Assembly: GCA_024400665.1 (NCBI GenBank)
Contig: JAKSML010000002.1
Coordinates: forward strand, 1 to 64,000
Source: Bacteroidales bacterium
GTDB taxonomy: Bacteria > Bacteroidota > Bacteroidia > Bacteroidales > P3
Direction of reading: 5' to 3'
Length of the DNA: 64,000 bases
Shown: piece by piece, positions 43,807 to 53,333 of the stretch
Numbering within the stretch: position 1 is the stretch's first letter
How the letters are laid out: each line of letters opens with the position of its first letter
Made by a program: the position numbers and the translations under genes
Notes under the pieces: generated by a model
The model's input: only the letters and a program-made list of their open reading frames with translations
Told to the model about the DNA's origin: nothing
Databases searched by the model: none

Positions 43807-44244
43807 ATGAAATCATTCCTCGGAATAATGCTCTGCTTGATGCCTGTACTACTCTTTGCCCAAGAAGGCATAACGCAAGGAGACTACTCTTACGCGATAC
43901 GCAACGAGGCTGGACAAGTCATCACCTCTCATCATCCCGTTTTCGACAGCCACAACCGAAGAACGGTGGAGATTATCTACTCATACGATGAGAGCGGTGT
44001 CGTGTATGAGCGCACGCTGTGCAGCTTCGACAAGCAGGGGCGCGAAATCAGGAGGGAGACCTACACCGTCGATGAGTACCCGCTTTTTGTACAAGAGACA
44101 AAATATGACGCCCAGGGCCGCAAGACCAAGCTGACGCAGACCAGCTATAACGAGGATGGCACGACACAGACCGACAGCTTTGTCTATAAATATAAGGGAG
44201 ACGTCTGCCGCACGTTTCTCAACAGAAAGGAGATGACGCTATGA
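43807..44244 (+). CDS. Secreted protein with YD-like repeats, unknown function
   Basis: 145 residues with a signal peptide (MKSFLGIMLCLMPVLLFAQ). The mature part contains short repeating strands of the type 'IYSYDESGVVYERTLCSFD', 'KYDAQGRKTKLTQTSYNED', reminiscent of YD/RHS-like beta repeats common in Bacteroidales secreted proteins. Its stop overlaps the dnaE start by 4 nt (ATGA), so it is translationally coupled to dnaE, an unusual partnership with no obvious functional link. Confidence 0.7.
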   Translation: MKSFLGIMLCLMPVLLFAQEGITQGDYSYAIRNEAGQVITSHHPVFDSHNRRTVEIIYSYDESGVVYERTLCSFDKQGREIRRETYTVDEYPLFVQETKYDAQGRKTKLTQTSYNEDGTTQTDSFVYKYKGDVCRTFLNRKEMTL

Positions 44245-47200
44245 ACTTCACCCACCTGCACGTCCACTCGCACTATTCCATGCTCGACGGCATGTCGAAA
44301 GTGCCCGACCTCGTCAAAAAAGCGAAGAAGAACGGCATGTATGCCATGGCCCTCACAGACCACGGCAACATGTTCGGCATCAAGGACTTCTTCGACACCG
44401 TCAACAAAGAGAACGGCAAGGTAGAGGATGCCATCAAAGCCCAGGAAGCCATCATACAAAAAGAGGACTCGACCCCCGAAGCCAAAGCTGCAGCAGAGGC
44501 CCAGATAGCCGAATTGAAGGGGCAGTTTTTCAAGCCCATCTTTGGCACAGAGGCCTACTGCGCCCGCCGCACGCTCCACGACAAGGACAAGAACGTCAAA
44601 GCGATAGACCCCGAGACCGGCCGCGAGCATATTGTAGATAGCAGCGGCTGGCACCTAATACTCCTGGCCAAGAACAAGGAGGGATACAAATCGCTCTGCA
44701 AGCTGGCCTCGATAGCCTATACCGACGGCTTCTACAACCGCCCGCGTATAGACCACGACGTCCTCAAGCAGTATCACGAAGGACTGATAGTATGCTCGGC
44801 ATGCCTCGGCGGCGAGATACCGCAGCTCATCATGGGCGGCAAAATCGAAGAGGCCGAGAAAGCCGTCCTCTGGTTCAAAGAGGTGTTCGGCGACGACTAC
44901 TATATCGAGCTACAGCGACACAAGACCGACAAGCCCAACGCCAACTACGAGACCTTCGAGGCACAGGAGCGCGTCAACCCCGTCCTGATAGAGCTGGCAC
45001 GCAAGCACAACATCAAGATTATCGCCACCAACGATGTCCACTTTGTGGAAGAGAAGCACGGCGAGGCCCACGACCACCTCATCTGCCTCTCCACGCAGAA
45101 AGACTACAGCGACCCCAACCGCATGCACTACACTAAGCAGGAATGGCTCAAGAGCCCCGAAGAGATGGCAGCCATCTTCTCCGACATTCCTGAAGCGTTG
45201 GAGAACACCATGGAGATTGCCAACAAGGTGGAGACATACAGCATCAACTCCGACCCCATTATGCCGATGTTCGACATTCCCGAGTCGTTTGGCAGCGAGG
45301 CCGAATACCGCAGCCGCATCACAGAGAAGGAGCTCTTCGACGAGTTCACCCAGAACGAGAAGCACGAGGTGGTCCTTTCGCAAAAGGATGCTGAAAAGAA
45401 GATAAAAAAGCTGGGCGGCTACGACAAACTCTACCGCATCAAATTCGAGGCCGACTACCTTGAGCAGCAGGTGTGGGCTGGCGCCCACAAGCGCTATGGC
45501 GAGACCCTCACCGAAGTGCAGATAGAACGCATCACCTTCGAGCTCCACACCATCAAGACGATGGGCTTCCCCGGCTACTTCCTCATCGTGGCCGACTATA
45601 TCCGCGGCGCCCGCGAAGAGCTGGGCGTAAGCGTCGGCCCCGGCCGTGGCTCGGCAGCAGGAAGCGTGGTAGCCTACTGCCTATGGATCACAGATATAGA
45701 CCCGCTCAAATACGACCTTCTGTTTGAGCGTTTCCTCAACCCCGACCGTATCTCGCTGCCCGATATCGATGTCGATTTCGACGATGCCGGACGCGGACGC
45801 GTGCTGGACTGGATTACCGAGAAATACGGCAAAGAAAAGGTGGCGCACATCATCACCTACGGCACCATGGCCACCAAGATGGCCATCTCCGACATCGGCC
45901 GCGTGGAAAAGATTCCGCTTTCGGAAGTCAACAGACTCAAGTCCTATATCCCCGACAAGAGTTTCCCCGACAATGTCAAAAATGAGAAAGGCGAGGCGCC
46001 CAAGGTCAACCTCCCGAACTGCTACAAATACATCCCCGAGCTGAATGAGATTATGAGCAGCACGTCGGAGGAGACCGAGGAGCTGCGCAACATGCTCACC
46101 TATGCCGAAGAGCTGGAAGACACCAACCGACAGACAGGCATCCATGCCTGCGGCGTCATCATCGGTGCCGACGACCTCACCAAGTTCGCCCCCGTCTGCA
46201 CCATCTATGATAAAGAGTCGCAGCAGGACGTCCTCGTCACCCAGTACGACGGCCATGTCGTCGAGACTGTCGGCCTCATCAAGATGGACTTCCTCGGCCT
46301 CAAGAACCTCACCATCATCAAGAATGCCATCAGGATGATCCAGAAGAACCACGGCGTCGATATCGACATCAACACCATCCCCATCGACGACGAGCTGACA
46401 TACAAGCTCTATTGCGAGGGCAACACCGTGGGCACCTTCCAGTTTGAGTCGGCCGGAATGCAGAAATACTTGCGCGAGCTAGAGCCGCATGTCTTCGAGG
46501 ACCTCATCGCTATGAATGCCCTCTACCGTCCTGGTCCTATGGACTACATCCCCGACTTCATCGACCGCAAGCAGGGTCGCAAGCCTATCGAGTACGATAT
46601 CCCCTGCATGGAGATGTACCTCAAAGACACCTACGGCATCACCGTCTATCAAGAGCAGGTCATGCTCTTGTCGCGTCTGCTGGCAGGCTTCACCCGCGGC
46701 CAGAGCGACACACTCCGTAAGGCCATGGGCAAGAAGCAGAAGGATAAGATGAAAGAACTGGAAGAGCTCTTCTATGCTGGCGGCGAAAAGAACGGACACC
46801 CTAAAGACAAACTCCAAAAGATATGGGCCGACTGGACAAAGTTTGCCTCATACGCCTTCAACAAATCCCATGCCACCTGCTACTCCTGGGTTTCCTACCA
46901 GACCGCATACCTCAAGGCCCACTATCCAGCCGAATATATGGCTGCCGTCCTGACCAGTGCGCAGAACGACATCACACGCGTCACCGAGCTCATGGACGAC
47001 TGCCGTCGCAACAACATCGACATCCTCGCGCCCTCGGTCAACGAGTCCGAGCTGGACTTCTCTGTCAACCCTGAAGGACAGATTCGTTTTGGTCTCCAAG
47101 CCATCAGCGGCATGGGCGAGGCTGCCGCCACAGCCATCATCACTGAGCGCGAGGCCAACGGTCCCTATACCGACATCTTCGACTTCCTCGACCGCGTCAA

Positions 47201-48143
47201 CCTCCGCTCCGTCAACCGTAAGAACATAGAGGTCATGGTCAAAGCCGGTGCCTTCGACGAAATCGGCGCCATGCACCGCGCACAATACTTCCACAAAGAG
47301 TCGGACGACGAGACCGCTCCCACCTTCTTAGAGAAACTTGTCCGCTGGGCTATCCGCAACCGTGAAGCCGCCAACGCAGCACAGATATCCATCTTCGACG
47401 TGTGCGAGGAGATACGCCAAGACGCACACCCTCCACTGCCACAGTGCCCTCCATGGACGGCACTGCAACGCTGCCGCGAGGAAATGTCGGTCATCGGGTT
47501 CTACCTCTCAGGGCACCCTCTCGACGACTTCAAATACGAGATTTCAACACTCGTCAACACCCAGTGCACCGAACTCCAAGACCTCGAACCGCTCGTTGAC
47601 CACAACCTCCGCATCTGCTGCATCGTCACAAATGTCAAGCAAGGCATATCCAAGAAAGGAAGTCCCTATGGCGAAGTGACCATCGAAGACACTTCGGGCT
47701 CTTATGTCCTCCGACTTTACGACGACGACTTCTTCAAATACCGCAACTTCTTCGACCCCAACCTCTGCATCTTCATCAGCGCCTCGGTCATAAAGAAGGT
47801 CTATAAGAATCCTGACGGATCTCTCAACCCTGGAAGGCCCAAACTGAAGATTACCAAGATTATGATGATGAACACCGTCCTCGACACCTATTGCCGAAAA
47901 ATCACCTTCGACATAACCCTCACGGGCGTCACGCAAGAGTTCTGCGACAAGCTCAAAGAGGCGGCCAAAAAGAACAAGGGCAACGCAACGCTCGAAGCCC
48001 ACGTCCACGATGTCGAACACAAGATATCGCTCACCATGTCTTCGCCTTTCTTCTCCGTGGCTCCGCGCAGCTTCATCCCAATACTCGAAGCCCTGCCACA
48101 CGTCTCAAACGTCCGCCCTATCATCCCGCAGCAAATATACTGA
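44241..48143 (+). CDS. dnaE: DNA polymerase III alpha subunit DnaE
   Basis: 1300 residues. The replicative polymerase subunit. N-terminal PHP domain with 'HLHVHSHYSMLDG' and 'LTDHGNMFGIKDFF'; palm catalytic acids in 'LPDIDVDFDD' (about 505-514) after 'GPGRGSAAGSVVAYCL'; fingers with 'GTFQFESAGMQKYL', 'ALYRPGPMDYIPDFIDRK' and 'GFTRGQSDTLRKAMGKK'; 'FNKSHATCYSWVSYQTAYLK'-type region; C-terminal OB domain. An extended segment near residues 55-95, rich in Ala/Glu/Lys, lies within the PHP domain, as in other Bacteroidota. Confidence 0.97.
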   Translation: MNFTHLHVHSHYSMLDGMSKVPDLVKKAKKNGMYAMALTDHGNMFGIKDFFDTVNKENGKVEDAIKAQEAIIQKEDSTPEAKAAAEAQIAELKGQFFKPIFGTEAYCARRTLHDKDKNVKAIDPETGREHIVDSSGWHLILLAKNKEGYKSLCKLASIAYTDGFYNRPRIDHDVLKQYHEGLIVCSACLGGEIPQLIMGGKIEEAEKAVLWFKEVFGDDYYIELQRHKTDKPNANYETFEAQERVNPVLIELARKHNIKIIATNDVHFVEEKHGEAHDHLICLSTQKDYSDPNRMHYTKQEWLKSPEEMAAIFSDIPEALENTMEIANKVETYSINSDPIMPMFDIPESFGSEAEYRSRITEKELFDEFTQNEKHEVVLSQKDAEKKIKKLGGYDKLYRIKFEADYLEQQVWAGAHKRYGETLTEVQIERITFELHTIKTMGFPGYFLIVADYIRGAREELGVSVGPGRGSAAGSVVAYCLWITDIDPLKYDLLFERFLNPDRISLPDIDVDFDDAGRGRVLDWITEKYGKEKVAHIITYGTMATKMAISDIGRVEKIPLSEVNRLKSYIPDKSFPDNVKNEKGEAPKVNLPNCYKYIPELNEIMSSTSEETEELRNMLTYAEELEDTNRQTGIHACGVIIGADDLTKFAPVCTIYDKESQQDVLVTQYDGHVVETVGLIKMDFLGLKNLTIIKNAIRMIQKNHGVDIDINTIPIDDELTYKLYCEGNTVGTFQFESAGMQKYLRELEPHVFEDLIAMNALYRPGPMDYIPDFIDRKQGRKPIEYDIPCMEMYLKDTYGITVYQEQVMLLSRLLAGFTRGQSDTLRKAMGKKQKDKMKELEELFYAGGEKNGHPKDKLQKIWADWTKFASYAFNKSHATCYSWVSYQTAYLKAHYPAEYMAAVLTSAQNDITRVTELMDDCRRNNIDILAPSVNESELDFSVNPEGQIRFGLQAISGMGEAAATAIITEREANGPYTDIFDFLDRVNLRSVNRKNIEVMVKAGAFDEIGAMHRAQYFHKESDDETAPTFLEKLVRWAIRNREAANAAQISIFDVCEEIRQDAHPPLPQCPPWTALQRCREEMSVIGFYLSGHPLDDFKYEISTLVNTQCTELQDLEPLVDHNLRICCIVTNVKQGISKKGSPYGEVTIEDTSGSYVLRLYDDDFFKYRNFFDPNLCIFISASVIKKVYKNPDGSLNPGRPKLKITKIMMMNTVLDTYCRKITFDITLTGVTQEFCDKLKEAAKKNKGNATLEAHVHDVEHKISLTMSSPFFSVAPRSFIPILEALPHVSNVRPIIPQQIY

Positions 48144-48231
48144 TGTGAACTGTGAAATAGCAAACCGTGATGAATGAAATAAAAAGTGGGCTACCGCACG
48201 ACGGCCACCGACCCAATTCTCAATTAAAAAA

Positions 48232-49173
48232 ATGACTCTCAACGCTCTATATACGCCTGTCGCCACCACGCCCACCTCGCTGCGCATCACCCACGAGCGA
48301 CCCATCCTGCTCCTCGGTTCCTGCTTTGCCGACGAGATGGGCTCGCGACTTGCCGCAGCGGGATTCGAGGTGCTCTGCAACCCTTTCGGCACGCTCTACA
48401 ACCCGCTCTCTATAGCGGCTTGCCTCTCAAGAGCCCTTCACAATGAGCTTCTTGACGAGTCCTATCTCCTTTTCCGCGACGGCCTCTGGCATTCTTGGCT
48501 GCACCACACCCGCTTCTCTCACCCCGACCGCGACACAGCTTTACGCCAGTGCAACGATGCCATCACGCTCACCCACAGCTTCCTAAGCCGCAATCCGCTG
48601 CTCTTCATCACATTTGGCACCGCCTACGTCTTCCGCCTTGCCGCCCCTCACCCACTTGCCGGCACCGTCGTGGCCAACTGCCACAAGATGCCTGCCAACA
48701 CCTTCATCCGCAGCCGTCTCACGGTCGAAGAAATCGTCCAAGCATGGCAGTCGCTCATGGACGAGGCCGACAGACTGATGCCCGCAGCAGCCACATGGCT
48801 CTTCACCGTCAGCCCCATACGCCATCTCGCCGACGGCGCCCATGCTGGGCAGCTCAGCAAAGCCTCGCTCCTCCTTGCCGTCGATGAGCTCCTGTCCCAA
48901 AACGGCAACCGACCCATACGCCATGCGGCAACCGACCCCTTAATGACTCCAGGCGCCGCCTGGTATTTCGACAGCTACGAGATCCTCCTCGACGAGCTCC
49001 GCGACTACCGTTTCTACGCCCGCGACCTCTGCCACCCATCCGACCTCGCCGCCGACATCATCTTCGAGCGGCTGCAGCTCGCCCTCATGTCGCCCGAGAC
49101 CCAACGTCGCTGCCAGCAGCACCTCCAAGAGCATCGCCGACAGCAGCATCGCCAATTAGTAAACAATGATTAG
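48232..49173 (+). CDS. GSCFA domain protein
   Basis: 313 residues. The family name motif is seen as 'LLLGSCFADEMGSRL' (about residues 24-38), followed by 'NPFGTLYNPLSIA' and 'FITFGTAYVFR', with 'NCHKMPANTF' and 'FTVSPIRH' later. GSCFA proteins resemble SGNH-type hydrolases and may act on cell-envelope glycans or acyl groups, but the reaction is not established. No signal peptide. Independent of dnaE in function as far as can be seen, transcribed in the same direction. Confidence 0.92.
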   Translation: MTLNALYTPVATTPTSLRITHERPILLLGSCFADEMGSRLAAAGFEVLCNPFGTLYNPLSIAACLSRALHNELLDESYLLFRDGLWHSWLHHTRFSHPDRDTALRQCNDAITLTHSFLSRNPLLFITFGTAYVFRLAAPHPLAGTVVANCHKMPANTFIRSRLTVEEIVQAWQSLMDEADRLMPAAATWLFTVSPIRHLADGAHAGQLSKASLLLAVDELLSQNGNRPIRHAATDPLMTPGAAWYFDSYEILLDELRDYRFYARDLCHPSDLAADIIFERLQLALMSPETQRRCQQHLQEHRRQQHRQLVNND

Positions 49174-49272
49174 ACAATCGCACCAACCTAACTATCACCT
49201 CCATCCATCACCTACCAAACAATGGTCCCAGACCAATTCAACAATTAACATGCAACATTTAACATTAAAATA

Positions 49273-50256
49273 ATGAACACCAAACTGAACATTGCCCTCG
49301 TCATGGGCGGCTACTCTGGCGAACACCAGATCTCCATCAATAGCGGCTGCCAGGTTTACGACAACCTCGACCACGAAAAATACAATGTCTATAAAATCGT
49401 CATCGATCGTCCCGACTGGTACTGGCTCACAGACGATGGCGCCCACCTCCCTGTCGATCGAGGCAACTTCACCATCCAGGGCGTCGATCATTTCGACCTC
49501 GCCTTCATCATCGTCCACGGCAACCCCGGCGAAAACGGCGTCCTCCAAGGCTATTTCGACATGCTCGGCATCCCCTATACCACCTGCGGCTTCTACACCT
49601 CTTCCCTCACCTTCAACAAAGGCTTCTGCAACCCCGTTGTCAAGAATTTCGGCATCGTCAGCATCGCCCGCTCCCTCCACCTCTATGCCAGCCAGCCCCT
49701 CACAGCTGATGAGATTCTATCACAGCTGCACCTGCCCCTCTTCGTCAAGCCCGCAGCAGGCGGCAGCAGCGTGGCCACCACCAAGGTCCACACCGCCGAA
49801 GAACTCATGCCCGCCATAGCCGAAGCCTTCACCGAAGACAAAGAGGTTCTCGTAGAGGAGTTCATCCAAGGCCGCGAGTTCGACTGCGGCGTCTTCCGCA
49901 CCAAAGAGCAGAAGCTCGTCTTCCCCATCACCGAGATTATCCCCACGGGCGGACACGAGTTCTTCGACTATGCCGCCAAATACGACGGCTTCAGCAACGA
50001 AGTCACCCCCGCCGAAGTCGAAGAGTCCGTCAGCAAGCACATCCAGGAAGTCTCCTCCCAGCTCTACGACCTCCTCGACTGCCGCGGCATCGTCCGATTC
50101 GACTACATCTACGACACCCAGCGCCACGAGCTCTTCTTCCTCGAGGTCAACACCATCCCCGGCCAGAGCGCCGAGAGCATCGTCCCCAAGCAGGCCCGCG
50201 CCATGGGCATCTCCACACGCCAGCTCTACGAACTCGCCATCCAAGCCGCACTCTAA
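49273..50256 (+). CDS. ddl: D-alanine:D-alanine ligase
   Basis: 327 residues with the ATP-grasp fold. It joins two D-alanines for the peptidoglycan pentapeptide. Motifs: 'MGGYSGEHQISINSG' (N-terminal), 'IVHGNPGENGVLQGYFDMLG', 'PLFVKPAAGGSSVATTKV' and the metal-binding 'FLEVNTIPGQSAESIVPKQ'. In many bacteria ddl lies in the dcw cluster; here it is about 21 kb away. Confidence 0.95.
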   Translation: MNTKLNIALVMGGYSGEHQISINSGCQVYDNLDHEKYNVYKIVIDRPDWYWLTDDGAHLPVDRGNFTIQGVDHFDLAFIIVHGNPGENGVLQGYFDMLGIPYTTCGFYTSSLTFNKGFCNPVVKNFGIVSIARSLHLYASQPLTADEILSQLHLPLFVKPAAGGSSVATTKVHTAEELMPAIAEAFTEDKEVLVEEFIQGREFDCGVFRTKEQKLVFPITEIIPTGGHEFFDYAAKYDGFSNEVTPAEVEESVSKHIQEVSSQLYDLLDCRGIVRFDYIYDTQRHELFFLEVNTIPGQSAESIVPKQARAMGISTRQLYELAIQAAL

Positions 50257-50342
50257 TTAGGGCGGTAGCCAACCACAGCAGAGATGCGGCGTGCCACATC
50301 TGCACACTATTAATTATCAATTATTAAACATCAAATAGAGAC

Positions 50343-51395
50343 ATCGATTATCCACTAACATCACTGTCCACCGCAAGAAGGGCGGCCCTCATCCTAGCCG
50401 CCCTTCTTGCCTTCTGCATCCCAGCATGGAGTCAAGACACCATCGTCTGGCACTACGACACCATCTGCGAAGGCGAGACCTACGACTTCAACGGCCGCCA
50501 GTTGATTTACTCCGGCCTCTACTTCGACACCCTGCCCCGTCACAACGCTTCGGGCGACAGCCTCATACGGCTCCGCCTCACCGTCCTCGAAAAACTCGAC
50601 ATCTACATCCACTCCACCAAGAACTGCAAGCCCCCCGTAGGCTACACCCTCCAATGCAGCAGCTACCAAGCCTCCTACTGCCGATGGTCGGCCGAGCCGC
50701 AGGACACCAGCCTCGACACCCAGAATCATGGACTTGCCGTCACCGTAAACCCACTGAAGCCAACCACCTACAGCCTTTATGCCGACTACCGCGAGGCCCC
50801 GCCACAGTGCCCAAGCTCAGCCTCCATAGTCATCAACCCCATCCAGCCTGTTGTCGCAGGACTGCGCATCAACCCCGCCATCCTCGACTACGACAACCTC
50901 ATCCTTCGTGCCGAGGACTACAGCGTCGGCAACCGCACCGCCCCCTACGGAGGCTGGGCAGGCCGCAACTGGTACATCAACGGCGAACTGCAGCCCCACC
51001 GCGACTCCCTCGCCCTCTTCCAGATTCCGCCCGACGCCCCCGACACCATCGACCTCCTCATGGAAGCCTACTCCCCCACCTGCCTCGACACCTCCTTCCG
51101 CCGCATCCCCTTCCGCCGCGTCGCCCTCTTCTTCCCCAACTGCTTCACCCCACAAGCCGAAAGCAACAACCGCTTTGCGCCACAGCCGCAAGGCATCCTG
51201 CAATACGAAATCTGGATATATAGCCGTCGCGGCATCCTCATCTACCACGACACCAACCCCCTCCCCGGCTGGGACGGCACCTATCAAGGCCGCCCCTGCC
51301 CCCAAGACACCTACACCTATCACTGCCGCTACCGCGACGCCGCCACCCCCAACGGCTGGCAGCACCTCCACGGCACCGTCACCCTCATACGATAA
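50343..51395 (+). CDS. Secreted protein with gliding-motility-type (T9SS type B) C-terminal domain, start codon unclear
   Basis: The C-terminal 90 residues ('VALFFPNCFTPQAESNNRF', 'YEIWIYSRRGILIYH', 'GWDGTYQGRPCPQDTYTYHC') are a clear type B T9SS sorting domain, so the product should be exported by the type IX system. A good signal peptide ('AALILAALLAFCIPAWSQ') is encoded in the same frame from about 50379, but the frame, open from 50328, has no ATG, GTG or TTG before it. The first usable start, TTG 50502, lies after the signal peptide and would give a protein that cannot be exported. Start possibilities are ATC 50343, CTG 50364, or a lost ATG. The body is Ig-like or unknown. Confidence 0.75.
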   Translation: MDYPLTSLSTARRAALILAALLAFCIPAWSQDTIVWHYDTICEGETYDFNGRQLIYSGLYFDTLPRHNASGDSLIRLRLTVLEKLDIYIHSTKNCKPPVGYTLQCSSYQASYCRWSAEPQDTSLDTQNHGLAVTVNPLKPTTYSLYADYREAPPQCPSSASIVINPIQPVVAGLRINPAILDYDNLILRAEDYSVGNRTAPYGGWAGRNWYINGELQPHRDSLALFQIPPDAPDTIDLLMEAYSPTCLDTSFRRIPFRRVALFFPNCFTPQAESNNRFAPQPQGILQYEIWIYSRRGILIYHDTNPLPGWDGTYQGRPCPQDTYTYHCRYRDAATPNGWQHLHGTVTLIR

Positions 51396-51558
51396 GTGGA
51401 GATTCAGAGATTCTCAATTTCACACAAACGCCACTCCGCCAGCACACTCCGCCAGCGGCGCGCTTAAGTTCAAGTAACAAATGCAACAAGTGATGAAAAA
51501 AAGTCGGCCTTACAACAAAGGAAATTAGCATCACCAATCACGACATTGATACATTCGA

Positions 51559-51590
51559 TTTGGTCAGTTTGCGGAATGGTTGTAATTTTG
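51559..51590 (+). promoter_or_regulatory. Promoter of the lipocalin gene
   Basis: TTTG at 51559-51562 and TAATTTTG at 51583-51590 with a 20-nt spacer, the same geometry as the tRNA-Cys promoter. The leader is about 60 nt. Confidence 0.8.
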
Positions 51591-51655
51591 CAGCGTGGTT
51601 CGGAAACAATTCTGAGCCTTGAATCAAACCAATTAACCAACTAAATCAAACAATT

Positions 51656-52189
51656 ATGAGAAAATTAGCCAAAACAATCCTGTGCTGTCTGCCGTTTCTG
51701 GGCACAGCCTGTTCTTCGTCGAACGACATTGTGACCACCACGGTGCCGCAGTTAGACTTGGAGAAGTACGTCGGAAAATGGTACGAAGTGGCGCGTTTCG
51801 ACCACCGCTTCGAGCGCGACCTGGTGGGCTGCACAGCCAACTACTCCGTCAACGATGACGGCACCATCAAGGTGGTGAACGCGGGCTACGAGGAGTCCTT
51901 CGCCGGCAAATACAAGGTGTCGGAGGGCAAAGCGCGCCGTCCCGACGAGAACGTGCCCGGTCAGCTGGAGGTGTCGTTCTTCGCATGGTTCTACAGCGAG
52001 TACAACGTCATGGAGCTGGCCGACGACTACCGCTACGCCTTAGTGGGCAGCAAGACCGACAACTACCTCTGGATCCTCAGCCGCACCCCGCAGCTCGACC
52101 CCGCCGACAAGGAGTTCCTGCTGCGCCAGGCCACAGCCCGCGGCTACGACACCGACGCCCTCATCTGGGTGCCGCAGAAGACCGAGTAG
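51656..52189 (+). CDS. blc: Lipocalin family lipoprotein (Blc-like)
   Basis: 177 residues with a lipoprotein signal (lipobox 'LGTAC', Cys 20). The lipocalin signature 'YVGKWYEVARFDHRFERD' is at residues 38-55; 'YALVGSKTDNYLWILSRTP' is the second conserved region. Bacterial lipocalins of this type bind lysophospholipids or other lipids and are outer-membrane anchored, often stress induced. It has a strong promoter of its own and a hairpin after its stop. Confidence 0.93.
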   Translation: MRKLAKTILCCLPFLGTACSSSNDIVTTTVPQLDLEKYVGKWYEVARFDHRFERDLVGCTANYSVNDDGTIKVVNAGYEESFAGKYKVSEGKARRPDENVPGQLEVSFFAWFYSEYNVMELADDYRYALVGSKTDNYLWILSRTPQLDPADKEFLLRQATARGYDTDALIWVPQKTE

Positions 52190-52217
52190 TCGCCGAATGA
52201 TTAATTATTAATTAGCC

Positions 52218-52248
52218 AGAGGGATGCCCTGCAGCAGGGCATCCCTCT
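52218..52248 (+). terminator. Hairpin after the lipocalin gene
   Basis: AGAGGGATGCCCTG and CAGGGCATCCCTCT form a perfect 14-bp stem with a CAG loop. There is no long T-run, but strength and position suggest a terminator. Confidence 0.75.
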
Positions 52249-52267
52249 TCTGCATACCCGCACCTGT

Positions 52268-52345
52268 CAGCAGGTCTGCGCCATCACCGCCGCCTTGGTC
52301 GGCATCATCATATTCCTCCCCAAAATCATCGCGCTGCTCGCCTGA
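52268..52345 (+). pseudogene. C-terminal fragment of a second dgkA
   Basis: The frame reads 'QVCAITAALVGIIIFLPKI' and then 'IALLA' before a stop. This matches the end of the intact DgkA at 2408-2785 ('LVCAIVAVLVGLIIFLPKI', 'LALF') in 19 of about 23 positions or by similar residues. The upstream part of the gene is missing and the lipocalin terminator lies immediately before it. It is a leftover of a dgkA copy once located here. Confidence 0.75.
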
Positions 52346-52532
52346 GGAGGGATACCGCCTCCGCACAGCAATATACAATTGTGATAATTATAAATTTATT
52401 GCCAGCCAACATTATCATCCGAAAAATTCATGCAGACAATAAAACCTTGCATTGCCCGCAGATCTGCCCCAAATAACGAACTTTAGATCATCTACAAGAA
52501 CGAAACTTAATGGCATCGTTTGCTATTCCTCA

Positions 52533-53315
52533 TTAAATAACAACTCTTAGAATATCATCCTCACCTCTTTTTGATAAAGTCTTTATTTTGGCTATTGAAA
52601 GATTAATAATTTCTCCAACACTAATATCCGACTTATTATCCAATGGAATATAGCATTGACCACCCTCCTTCAGATAAAAGCATACCGACTTCCCGTATTG
52701 TGATGATACCACTTGGGCAAAAGAAACCGAATTAATTTCTTCCGCTGTGAAATTCCTTAATTCAGTTTGTATCCACGCTCCATCATTAACTTCATAATTG
52801 GCCTTGTCATCACTCTCGTCAAAAACAAACTCTGCAATTGTTTTAGATGTAATTGGTAAGGTGACTCCGTAACATTTTGCTTCTTTACTATAGCAAACCC
52901 TACATTCTGCCAAAAAATTTCGTTGTTCCTCTTTGCTTTTGCATTGCAAAACAGCTTCTGCAACTTTTTTATCCATAACTAAATAGTCTTGTCCCTGAAA
53001 TAATTTAGAAAGGGAAAGATAAAGTGTGTGGATATCGGAATTATCATAACAATGATAAACGCTTTCCCGCAATTTACATTGGTAGCCTTTTAGGGCTATC
53101 TTCACAGGAAGGTCGATTGCGGGGGTCGATTCTTCGTGTTGGTGAGATGAATCTGATTCAATCAAACATCCCGATAACTGAAGATAGCAACGCTCTTCAT
53201 CTTCCGAATCTTCTGGAGACCACCAATGAGCCAACGAGAGTCGCACAAGAGATTGGGAAGGAATAGTCTTTGGGATATTCGATAATCCAACATAGGAGAT
53301 AGTATATCCATACAT
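52533..53315 (-). CDS. Unknown protein, last gene of the DUF488/dual-OB operon
   Basis: 260 residues, no signal peptide or membrane segment. I do not recognise a family. Features: 'SQSLVRLSLAHWW' near the start, several cysteines, an acidic middle 'FVFDESDDKANYE' and 'CFYLKEGGQCYIPL' near the C-terminus, which could belong to a small beta domain. It lies 18 nt after the dual-OB gene on the same strand and shares its AT-rich composition, so it is probably a component of the same system. Confidence 0.7.
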   Translation of the reverse strand: MYGYTISYVGLSNIPKTIPSQSLVRLSLAHWWSPEDSEDEERCYLQLSGCLIESDSSHQHEESTPAIDLPVKIALKGYQCKLRESVYHCYDNSDIHTLYLSLSKLFQGQDYLVMDKKVAEAVLQCKSKEEQRNFLAECRVCYSKEAKCYGVTLPITSKTIAEFVFDESDDKANYEVNDGAWIQTELRNFTAEEINSVSFAQVVSSQYGKSVCFYLKEGGQCYIPLDNKSDISVGEIINLSIAKIKTLSKRGEDDILRVVI

Positions 53316-53333
53316 TGTTGAATTATTATTATA

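Noticed and set aside
50426..51223. A 265-codon ATG-started frame over the T9SS type B protein
   Set aside because: Its translation is Pro/Arg/His-rich and out of frame; the sorting domain and the signal peptide lie in the other frame, despite that frame's missing start codon.
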